From the NCBI RefSeq assembly GCF_900290275.1, contig NZ_LT985323.1, positions 1,420,559 through 1,484,558 of the forward strand: a stretch of DNA of 64,000 bases, given 5' to 3'. Position 1 is the stretch's first letter, and every line of letters begins with the position of its first letter. The notes under the pieces are model-generated. The model did no database searches. It worked only from the letters and a program-made list of their open reading frames with translations, and was not told the origin of the DNA. The position numbers were made by a program, and so were the translations under genes. Below are positions 43,866 to 50,874 of this stretch, one piece after another. The DNA comes from Prevotella merdae. GTDB lineage: Bacteria > Bacteroidota > Bacteroidia > Bacteroidales > Bacteroidaceae.

Positions 43866-43896
43866 TTTGTACTAAGAATGTTTTTACGTATTTTTG
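43866..43896 (+). promoter_or_regulatory. Promoter of the NahK-like kinase gene
   Basis: TTTG (43866-43869), 19 bases, then TATTTTTG (43889-43896). It gives an untranslated leader of about 85 bases. Confidence 0.7.
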
Positions 43897-43986
43897 CAAA
43901 TGCGTCACACATATTATAATATTATGACGCAATATCTATATAATTAACTACATTAAATCTGATTTATTTTAAAAACAAGCTATAAA

Positions 43987-45075
43987 ATGAACAATCTCAA
44001 CCAAATTATCAGCCATTTCAACATTAAAGGCACCGTTTCTGAAGTTAAGCCGTTGGGCAATGGACTCATTAACGACACTTACAAAGTGAACACCGTTGAG
44101 CCAGATGCACCCGACTATGTTTTGCAGCGCATCAACGACTCTATATTTACTGATGTAGACCTCTTGCAGCATAATATCTATGAGGTAACTACACACATCC
44201 GCGAGCAGCTTGAGAAGGAAGGTGCCGACGACATCGACCGTCGTGTATTGACTTTCGTAAAGGCCGACAACGACAAAACATATATTAAGACCGAGGACGG
44301 CACGTTCTGGCGTATGTCTATCTTTATTCCTGATGCCATCACTGTAGAGACAGTTAACCCAGAGTATTCATATCATGCAGGTAAGGCATTTGGTAAGTTT
44401 GAGGCTCAGGTTGCAGATATTACCGACCGTCTTGGCGAGACAATACCTAACTTCCATAATATGGAGTTGCGTCGCGACCAATTGCGTCAGGCAGTAAAGG
44501 AAGACCGTGCCGGACGTGTAGCTGGTGTTAAAGACTTTATTGATGAACTTGAGAAGTATAGCGAGGAGATGTGCCTTGGCGAGCGTCTTTTCCGTGAAGG
44601 CAAACTTAAGAAGCATGTTTGCCATTGCGATACAAAGGTGAATAACATGATGTTTGATAAGGATGGCCGTGTGCTCTGCGTTATCGACCTCGATACTGTT
44701 ATGCCATCGCTCTTTGTTAGCGATTATGGTGACTTCTTGCGCACTGGTGCCAATACTATTGCCGAGGATTCGCCTGAGTTTGACAAGATAGACTTTCGTA
44801 TGGATATCTTCGAAGCTTTCACACGTGGATACATTGAGTCGGCTTCGTCATTCCTTACACCTCTCGAGATTTCGCTTCTTCCTTACGCTGCTGAATTGTT
44901 CCCATATATGCAGGCAGTACGATTCCTTTGGGACTATCTCAATGGCGACCACTATTGGAAGTGCAAGTATCCTGAGCACAACCTCGTACGTGCCAAGAAC
45001 CAGTGGCATCTCTTCCTCAAGGCTAAGGAGCACGAGGCTGAGATGAAGAAATTTATCGAAGGACTGAATGCATAA
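43987..45075 (+). CDS. Phosphotransferase-family sugar kinase, NahK-like (N-acetylhexosamine 1-kinase)
   Basis: 362 residues of the aminoglycoside phosphotransferase fold. The N-lobe holds GTVSEVKPLGNGLINDTYKV and DYVLQRINDSIF. The catalytic loop is HCDTKVNNMMFDKDGRV, with the metal-binding IDLDTVMPSLF. The C-terminal region (FTRGYIESASSFLTPLE, AVRFLWDYLNGDHYW) matches N-acetylhexosamine 1-kinase and Bacteroides homologues. It would phosphorylate GlcNAc/GalNAc released from mucin or glycosaminoglycans at C1. A convergent PL8 lyase gene supports host-glycan use. Substrate not proven; other hexoses are possible. Confidence 0.82.
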   Translation: MNNLNQIISHFNIKGTVSEVKPLGNGLINDTYKVNTVEPDAPDYVLQRINDSIFTDVDLLQHNIYEVTTHIREQLEKEGADDIDRRVLTFVKADNDKTYIKTEDGTFWRMSIFIPDAITVETVNPEYSYHAGKAFGKFEAQVADITDRLGETIPNFHNMELRRDQLRQAVKEDRAGRVAGVKDFIDELEKYSEEMCLGERLFREGKLKKHVCHCDTKVNNMMFDKDGRVLCVIDLDTVMPSLFVSDYGDFLRTGANTIAEDSPEFDKIDFRMDIFEAFTRGYIESASSFLTPLEISLLPYAAELFPYMQAVRFLWDYLNGDHYWKCKYPEHNLVRAKNQWHLFLKAKEHEAEMKKFIEGLNA

Positions 45076-45110
45076 TATACCTATTATATATTAATGTCAT
45101 ACGATAAACA

Positions 45111-45161
45111 AATTAACGGTCATTACACGAGCTATTAATTCTCGGGTAATGACCGTTTATT
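45111..45161. terminator. Terminator hairpin, copy 1 (end of NahK-like gene)
   Basis: AACGGTCATTAC-CGAG pairs with CTCG-GTAATGACCGTT around CTATTAATT, followed by TATTTTATTTG. A nearly identical hairpin occurs at 45334-45385, and half an arm (GAGTAATGACCATTAATTG) at 45170-45189. Confidence 0.75.
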
Positions 45162-45267
45162 TTATTTGTCGAGTAATGACCATTAATTGTTACTTGTCTT
45201 ATACCTCTTTTCTAATAAATTACTGCTATATAAACAACTTTTTTCTTGGGTTTTGTTTGCAAAAATA

Positions 45268-45318
45268 CAACTTTTTGCCAATAAAATCAATAGATATTTG
45301 CAACTTTTTGCCAATAAA
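45268..45318. repeat. Short direct repeat in the convergent spacer
   Basis: CAACTTTTTGCCAATAAA occurs at 45268-45285 and again at 45301-45318. The 326-base spacer 45076-45401 contains this repeat and the two twin hairpins; the AT-rich reading frame through it is not a plausible gene. Confidence 0.6.
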
Positions 45319-45333
45319 TATTATTAATAAACA

Positions 45334-45385
45334 AATAAACGGTCATTACACAAGCTATTAATTCTCGTGTAATGACCGTTTATTT
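45334..45385. terminator. Terminator hairpin, copy 2 (end of PL8 gene)
   Basis: AAATAAACGGTCATTACAC pairs with the mirror GTGTAATGACCGTTTATTT around AAGCTATTAATTCTC. On the minus strand it lies directly past the PL8 stop codon and can end that transcript. Sequence and loop match the 45111 hairpin. Confidence 0.75.
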
Positions 45386-45401
45386 ATGCTGATACTCCAG
45401 C

Positions 45402-47546
45402 TTATTTCAGCTTGTATACCTTAGTCTGACCAGCGTATATGCCTGTGCCTGTAAAGTCGCACATCTGCTTAACAGCCTTTTTAAGGCTACCCTTAAGCTT
45501 AATCTCCACGTTTATAGGTTCCTGCTTCTGTGCCGGATCAGCCACATGCAGCGTTACGTTGCCATTGTTGTGGCGACGCACCATAACAATACAAGGCTTG
45601 TCGACAGTAAGTGTAATGTTGCGTGCATTGAGAGTAGAAGGCTTGTGGAATACAGCCTGCCATATGCCGAGATCAGTCTGCTCAACCGCCTGAATGTCGG
45701 TAGTGTTGCTTAGTATATTGACATGCTGTTTCTTGCAGTAGGCATCAAGAGACTTTGCATCGCCAGCCTCAGGCACTACGATGTAGGCATATGAGGCATC
45801 TGCAGGCTTAATGCCGTGGTCAAGAGATAGAGCTAAAACCTGAAAAGTTTCCTCACGGTTAGGCATACTGCGGTTAATATCCTTCCAGTTGCCTTTTTGT
45901 GTATCGAAGTCGAGCATCACATTGCCACCATTAGGAAAAACATAACCAGTGCCGTCGTGGCTAACCCAGTTGATGTTAGAAGCCTTGATGTGGTCGCCAT
46001 CTTTAGCTGTTACCACCTTATTGCCCTCAGCATAAAGCACGGCGTCGGTCTTTTGTGCAAGACGCTGGTTTAGTGTAGTAAGTACCGTGTTGTCGTTAGT
46101 CGATGTAATGCCAGATCCAAGACACACAATCTCGTTGTCGAAGAAGAACCATGCCTTCTTTGCTTTTGTATTAATGCCAGCCCAAGTATCATCGTAGGCG
46201 TAAGCTGTAGCACCGTAGATAGAATCGGTAACACCACCAGCAAACTGTGATGTTCCCTCCTGTTGCCAATCGTGTTGTGCAAGTGGCACTTCAGGCATTT
46301 GTGGTGCTGTGGTACCTGGTATACGTGTCCAATTCCATGCAGGGAATATATTGAAGTATTCATCTCCATTCTTCACCAAAGCGTTGCAGCCGTCTGACAC
46401 AAAGTAGGTCTTAAGGTTCTCCTTATTGCCATACTCAAGACGAGAAGTGCGGTTGGACACCATTCGCACATCAAAAGTGTATCCCTTGCGCACATGCATT
46501 GTATAGTCGGCGCGGAAGTAATGGTTGTGCGTAGGTTTTACTGCATACGATGCAGGTTGCTTACCAGTAAGACGCTCTACAATCTGCTTAAACTCATCGG
46601 CATGCGTAGGGTCGAGCTTTATCATTCGGCGTGCAAATATTGCCATGCGACTTTTGTTTAGCGTGTTAACGCGGCTCATACTGCGGCCCATAACATCATA
46701 CAGCATATACTTGCCACGTATAGAGGGGTAATAAGTCTCGCGCATAAAGTGGCTCAATAGCTGCACCTTGTCGTTATCCAAAGCATATTGAGTGCCAAGA
46801 GCGTACATAGCCACCTGGGTTACACCCTTTAATATCTCGTCGCCATATCCGCCAATGTATAGCTGTGTGCCATGTTGAAAGTAAGAGCCATCGTGCTGAA
46901 AACCCTCTTTTGTGGTATAGCGTATGGGGTCGAATACCAATTGCATAGCCTTCTGCATATCTTTCTCGTTGCGCTCAAGGCACGAACGGTAAATCCAGTG
47001 AAGGCATATATCTGTGCGGTTGGCACCAGTCCATTTTGCTGGATCACCTCCATCTGTAAGCATACGCTTAAGTATGGCAGCCTCAAGTTCTTGAGGTACT
47101 TGCTTTTTTCCAGCGCGCATCTGTATTAGAATAATGCCAAGAGCCTGAGGCTCGGCTATTTGGTTGAACCACCAGTTCTTACAGTTAGGGTTGGTGTCCT
47201 GCCAAAATTGCAGCGCTTTGATGATGTTATCGGCAAGCGTCTCATCTTCAAAGTGCTTGTTCTTTTCGTTTACATATGCTGCAGCCCAATCTTCAAGTCG
47301 CTCAAGATGCTTTTGTGGTGGCCAGTTAGTTATGTCGTTACGCGAGTAGTCGATATCGCTAAACGAACCCTTCTCGGCATCATACAGTTTAAGCCACTTC
47401 TCCACATTAGGATTGCGGCGTGAGTCTTTGCGTATGCGTTTCATAAAGGTGTCGAAGTCGTCGGCAGCCGATATTTGTAGGCAACATACAAGTGCAAACA
47501 TCAGCGTCAATATATGACGCATTGTAAATTTAATGGTTTTTGTCAT
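45402..47546 (-). CDS. Polysaccharide lyase family 8 (glycosaminoglycan/xanthan-type lyase)
   Basis: 714 residues from ATG 47546. The signal peptide is MRHILTLMFALVCCLQISAA preceded by a short basic tail. The alpha/alpha toroid has NCKNWWFNQIAEPQALG (catalytic Asn), TGANRTDICLHWIYRS, GFQHDGSYFQHGTQLYIGGY (catalytic His and Tyr) and RGKYMLYDVMGRSMSR (Arg). The beta-sandwich C-terminal half shows NRTSRLEYGNKENLKTYF and FPAWNWTRIPG. PL8 enzymes cut hyaluronan, chondroitin or xanthan by beta-elimination in the periplasm or at the surface. Which polymer is cut cannot be decided. The frame starting at 47660 would overlap the upstream DUF308 gene, so 47546 (31 bases after that stop) is chosen. Confidence 0.9.
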   Translation of the reverse strand: MTKTIKFTMRHILTLMFALVCCLQISAADDFDTFMKRIRKDSRRNPNVEKWLKLYDAEKGSFSDIDYSRNDITNWPPQKHLERLEDWAAAYVNEKNKHFEDETLADNIIKALQFWQDTNPNCKNWWFNQIAEPQALGIILIQMRAGKKQVPQELEAAILKRMLTDGGDPAKWTGANRTDICLHWIYRSCLERNEKDMQKAMQLVFDPIRYTTKEGFQHDGSYFQHGTQLYIGGYGDEILKGVTQVAMYALGTQYALDNDKVQLLSHFMRETYYPSIRGKYMLYDVMGRSMSRVNTLNKSRMAIFARRMIKLDPTHADEFKQIVERLTGKQPASYAVKPTHNHYFRADYTMHVRKGYTFDVRMVSNRTSRLEYGNKENLKTYFVSDGCNALVKNGDEYFNIFPAWNWTRIPGTTAPQMPEVPLAQHDWQQEGTSQFAGGVTDSIYGATAYAYDDTWAGINTKAKKAWFFFDNEIVCLGSGITSTNDNTVLTTLNQRLAQKTDAVLYAEGNKVVTAKDGDHIKASNINWVSHDGTGYVFPNGGNVMLDFDTQKGNWKDINRSMPNREETFQVLALSLDHGIKPADASYAYIVVPEAGDAKSLDAYCKKQHVNILSNTTDIQAVEQTDLGIWQAVFHKPSTLNARNITLTVDKPCIVMVRRHNNGNVTLHVADPAQKQEPINVEIKLKGSLKKAVKQMCDFTGTGIYAGQTKVYKLK

Positions 47547-47577
47547 AGTAGAATGTTTTGTTTTAGTCTTAAGTATT

Positions 47578-48225
47578 CTATTTATTTTTTTCAGTTTCAT
47601 CAGTATCGTTTGCCGTGTCTTGGGTTGTTGTGGTAGGCATCTTATGCGAGTTGCGCTCAACGAAACGCTGCAACTGGTATATCTTTATTGCATTGAGCAT
47701 TTCTACGACTCCATACACAATCATGGTCCAGCCTATTACAAACAGCGGTGCCGAGGCAATGCTTGTAGGCGATATTATGGCAATAAGACCCACCAAAAGC
47801 GTAAGGGCGGGCATTACCCAAAAGTATAAGCCTATGTGAGCAATGCGTGAGGCTGCTATGAGATTAACAAACTGGCTCACCGCTCCTAATATAAGGATAG
47901 CGGCAAGCAGATACATAAGGTAGCTCACAAAAGCCATGGGCATAATAGTAAGTATAATGCCAAGTATAAGGCTACCTAATCCTACGATGGGGAATACCGG
48001 ACGTGTGACCGTAAGCTTGCGGCCGTCAGCATCGTATACCTCAATGTCCGACTTCTTACCGCGTGCTACAAAGTATGTGGCACACGAGAATACTCCCGAC
48101 ACGAAGAACAATACGCCAATGGCTATTGTAATCCACTCTACTGTCTGCTCGCGATATTTAACGAGCAACGCTCCGACTGCTATAGCGCACAGTGCTCGGA
48201 GCAAAGAACTTGCTAAGGTTTTCAT
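47578..48225 (-). CDS. DUF308/HdeD-like inner-membrane protein
   Basis: 215 residues from ATG 48225. Six hydrophobic helices in the HdeD arrangement (ALCAIAVGALLVKYREQTVE, ITIAIGVLFFVSGVFSCATY, VGLGSLILGIILTIMPMAF, LLAAILILGAVSQF, ALTLLVGLIAIISPTSIASA, FVIGWTMIVYGVVEMLNAIK). A polar Thr-rich tail follows. HdeD-type proteins are linked to acid or stress tolerance in E. coli; function here is unknown. A minus-strand TATATTTG at 48234-48241 could be its -7 box, giving a nearly leaderless transcript. The PL8 gene follows after 31 bases. Confidence 0.85.
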   Translation of the reverse strand: MKTLASSLLRALCAIAVGALLVKYREQTVEWITIAIGVLFFVSGVFSCATYFVARGKKSDIEVYDADGRKLTVTRPVFPIVGLGSLILGIILTIMPMAFVSYLMYLLAAILILGAVSQFVNLIAASRIAHIGLYFWVMPALTLLVGLIAIISPTSIASAPLFVIGWTMIVYGVVEMLNAIKIYQLQRFVERNSHKMPTTTTQDTANDTDETEKNK

Positions 48226-48342
48226 AATACCAACAAATATATACATTATTATTTATATGAACAACAAAGGTTGCGTTTTTTTTGACTTATTGACAGTTTT
48301 GAGTCTTATAGGGATTTTCCCCATGTGTTTAGGGAAAATCCT

Positions 48343-48373
48343 TTTGTTGTGTTGTTATGTATTGCTAACTTTG
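48343..48373 (+). promoter_or_regulatory. Promoter of the Asn/Gly/Arg-rich protein gene
   Basis: TTTG (48343-48346), 19 bases, TAACTTTG (48366-48373). The ATG at 48424 lies about 50 bases downstream. Confidence 0.75.
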
Positions 48374-48423
48374 CAAGTGTAAAGAAACAACATTATACGT
48401 CGAACAAATAAAACAACGATATT

Positions 48424-49443
48424 ATGAAAAGGTTTATATCTATAATGGCTTTGTTGTTTACGCTTACGTTTACGGCAAATGCAATGAGTTACGAGCAGGC
48501 TCGCCAGCAGGCTCTGTTTCTCACCGACAAGATGGCATATGAGCTTAATATGACTGATGCCCAGTATGAGGCTGCTTATGAGATAAACCTCGACTATCTG
48601 ATGAGTGTCAATACAGTAGACGACCTCTATGGCTCTTACTGGCGCTATCGCAACCTCGACTTAAGCTACATTCTGCTCGATTGGCAGTACCGTGCTTTCT
48701 GCGATGCAGCCTACTTCTATCGTCCTCTCTACTATAGTGGAGGCTATTGGCGATTTGGTATATACGCACGTTATCCGTATCGTGACTATTTCTACTTTAG
48801 TCGTCCGCGTGTATATGTAAGCTATTGCGGAGGCCATTCTTGGCATCACAATAACGGTCGTTCATGGTATCATGGACGTGACTTCAAGCCACGTCATGGC
48901 AAAAATTATTTCGGTATGCGTGATGGCTTCGACCGTGGTGATTATGGACGTGGCAATCGTCAGAGTTTTGGCAATCGTCCTGCTGGAATGGTTAAGCAGA
49001 ACAATAACAATAGCTTTGGCAATCGCAATAATGGTAATAACGGCAATCGTGGCAACGGAAGCTTTGGCAATCGTGGCAACGGAAGCTTTGGCAATCGCAA
49101 TAATGCCCCGAATGTAAATAATGGCTATAACGGTTATCGCAATGGAGGTGCAGTGGGCGATCGTGTCAATTCTATGAGAAATGGTAATGGTTCGTTTGGA
49201 ACGCGCGAAAGCAGTACACGTACAACTGTAAGACAACAGTCTACTTATGAGTCGCCACGTACTAACAGCAGTCCTCGTCCAACATTCACACCGCGTTATA
49301 GTCAGCCTTCATCATCATTTGGAAGCAGTAGAGGCGGTTCATTTGGTTCAGGTCGTAGCAGTGGCACATTTAGTTCACCTTCACGTGGCAACTCTTCAGG
49401 TGGCAATGCACCGTCAAGAGGCTCGTTTGGCAGTCGCAGATAA
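48424..49443 (+). CDS. Secreted protein with folded N-terminal part and Asn/Gly/Arg/Ser-rich tail
   Basis: 339 residues. The signal MKRFISIMALLFTLTFTANA ends before MSYEQ. Residues ~22-130 are compositionally normal and Tyr-rich (FLTDKMAYELNMTDAQYEAA, YGSYWRYRNLDLSYILLDWQ). From ~135 on the chain is low-complexity: His/Gly/Arg, then RGNGSFGN-type repeats in Asn/Gly/Arg, then Ser/Arg/Gly (FGSSRGGSFGSGRSSGTF). A 30-base unit (CAATCGTGGCAACGGAAGCT plus TTGG) repeats in tandem near 49046-49096. Similar proteins exist in Bacteroidales without known function. Basic disordered tails suggest binding to polyanions; this is a guess. A terminator follows at 49634. Confidence 0.8.
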   Translation: MKRFISIMALLFTLTFTANAMSYEQARQQALFLTDKMAYELNMTDAQYEAAYEINLDYLMSVNTVDDLYGSYWRYRNLDLSYILLDWQYRAFCDAAYFYRPLYYSGGYWRFGIYARYPYRDYFYFSRPRVYVSYCGGHSWHHNNGRSWYHGRDFKPRHGKNYFGMRDGFDRGDYGRGNRQSFGNRPAGMVKQNNNNSFGNRNNGNNGNRGNGSFGNRGNGSFGNRNNAPNVNNGYNGYRNGGAVGDRVNSMRNGNGSFGTRESSTRTTVRQQSTYESPRTNSSPRPTFTPRYSQPSSSFGSSRGGSFGSGRSSGTFSSPSRGNSSGGNAPSRGSFGSRR

Positions 49444-49633
49444 AAGTAACAACACTAATATATAATTGGCAACAATAAGTGATGATTAATGTATAAATAA
49501 CGAATAAAAGCAATGATTGAACGATTGGTATGATATATAGATATTAATAGTAGTTGTCAATAGATACATTAATAGGTAGAAATGGTTAAAAGATTTATCA
49601 GGATTTAAATTCAAATCAATTCTTTTATGCGTT

Positions 49634-49671
49634 AAGTGCGGACTTCTGCAAAGCAGGGTCCGCACTTTTTT
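49634..49671 (+). terminator. Terminator hairpin
   Basis: AAGTGCGGAC pairs with GTCCGCACTT, loop TTCTGCAAAGCAGG, followed by TTTT. It lies 190 bases past the Asn/Gly/Arg-rich gene and before the convergent histidine phosphatase gene. The rest of the spacer 49444-49724 is AT-rich with no recognisable feature. Confidence 0.8.
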
Positions 49672-49724
49672 AATGCTAATAGGTACGGCATTCTTATCCG
49701 TACCAATCTATAGAGTAAGTTCTT

Positions 49725-50258
49725 TTATAATGACAGTCGTCTTATTTCGGCGTTGTCCATCTTCTTTATGTCTCTCATTTCTTTGCCGTAGAATACAGCC
49801 TGTATAGCCTTGTTTATAATGCCGTGTCCCACAGCAGCCACCGTCTTTCCGTCGTAGTTGCGTCGTATATAGTCTATAAACTTGGCTGCTCGTTGCAACA
49901 TATCGTCTTGCGACTCGATGTCGTCAGTCCATTTGGCATCTTTAAGGTCGGGTATGAATCGGCCAGTAAAGCTGCCCCAGTCGCGCTCGCGTAACAATTT
50001 AGTTTGGTCGATAGCTGCAAGAGCCTTGTCTTTGTCGCCGTTGAAATGTGGAGCGGCAATCTCTATACACGTATCAACAGCACGCTTTAAGTCGCTCGAC
50101 ACAAAGGCGTCAATATGCATATGTGCAAGTTGTTTGCCAAGCAAACGTGCCTGTTCTACACCGTTGTCAGTCAATCTGCCAGGTGTTTGACCTTGCATTA
50201 TGCGGTTCACATTGTCCACGGTTTCACCGTGTCTAATAAGTAGTAGGTTGCAAGACAT
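49725..50258 (-). CDS. Histidine phosphatase (phosphoglycerate mutase-like) family protein
   Basis: 177 residues. The catalytic motif LLIRHGETVDNVNRIMQGQT lies at the N-terminus. The acceptor Glu is in LLRERDWGSFTGRFIPDL, and the second His is in AVGHGIINKAIQAVFYG near residue 145. The family removes phosphate from small molecules (CobC, sugar phosphates, nucleotides). It is the third gene after a TonB receptor and a PnuC transporter (12-base gap), suggesting it handles the imported compound or its phosphorylated product. Substrate not known. Confidence 0.88.
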   Translation of the reverse strand: MSCNLLLIRHGETVDNVNRIMQGQTPGRLTDNGVEQARLLGKQLAHMHIDAFVSSDLKRAVDTCIEIAAPHFNGDKDKALAAIDQTKLLRERDWGSFTGRFIPDLKDAKWTDDIESQDDMLQRAAKFIDYIRRNYDGKTVAAVGHGIINKAIQAVFYGKEMRDIKKMDNAEIRRLSL

Positions 50259-50270
50259 ATTATAAGATGT

Positions 50271-50864
50271 TTATTTATTATTGGCTGCCATTCGTTTCCA
50301 CTTGAGGTAACCCATGACAGCAATTACAGTATACAGGCCATACAGACCGGCTTTGAAGGGTATGCCCTTTATTATGTACAGATAGAAGCATATGGCATCA
50401 ACTGCAATCCAGAAGAGCCATTGCTCCACATACTTGCGTGCCAAAGCCCAGAGTCCAACAAAACTCATGGCATTGGTGAATGCATCGAGCAGTGGAACGG
50501 TAGAGTTGGTAAACTCCTTAAGCACATAATAGGTGACGCCCCATGCCACAGCAAAGAATACGAATGCAGGCAGATAGAGCGACTTGCGCATATGTGTTAC
50601 AGGCAATGGTTGTTTGTCTGTCTGTCCTTGTTTCTTGCCAAACTGCCAAACAGCATAGCCATATACAGCTGCAAGGGTGTAGTATACAGCCATGCCAGCA
50701 TCGCCATACAGACCGTGTGTCCAATACAGGTAGATGTCGAGTGCAGGCATGATAATGCCTACAATCCATAAGGCAATACTCGCACGATACTCGAGCACAA
50801 GGTATATTATGCCGAGTATCGTGGTGAATATGTCGAGCCAATGTTGTGATATGAACTCTGTCAT
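50271..50864 (-). CDS. pnuC: PnuC-family nicotinamide riboside/vitamin transporter
   Basis: 197 residues with seven or so membrane helices typical of PnuC. Marks include DIFTTILGIIYLVLEYRAS, IVGIIMPALDIYLYWTHGLY, DAGMAVYYTLAAVYGYAVWQ, the polar pore segment RKYVEQWLFWIAVDAICFYL and KGIPFKAGLYGLYTVIAVMG. PnuC proteins move non-phosphorylated vitamins by facilitated diffusion: nicotinamide riboside (PnuC), thiamine (PnuT) or riboflavin (PnuX). I see no TPP or FMN riboswitch upstream, which argues against the last two. It follows the TonB receptor by 10 bases, and a divergent 5'-nucleotidase could supply the riboside. Confidence 0.88.
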   Translation of the reverse strand: MTEFISQHWLDIFTTILGIIYLVLEYRASIALWIVGIIMPALDIYLYWTHGLYGDAGMAVYYTLAAVYGYAVWQFGKKQGQTDKQPLPVTHMRKSLYLPAFVFFAVAWGVTYYVLKEFTNSTVPLLDAFTNAMSFVGLWALARKYVEQWLFWIAVDAICFYLYIIKGIPFKAGLYGLYTVIAVMGYLKWKRMAANNK

Positions 50865-50874
50865 AAGTATGTTG

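Noticed and set aside
45149..45361. 70-codon AT-rich frame between the NahK-like and PL8 genes
   Set aside because: It runs through two terminator hairpins and a direct repeat, with no recognisable protein pattern.
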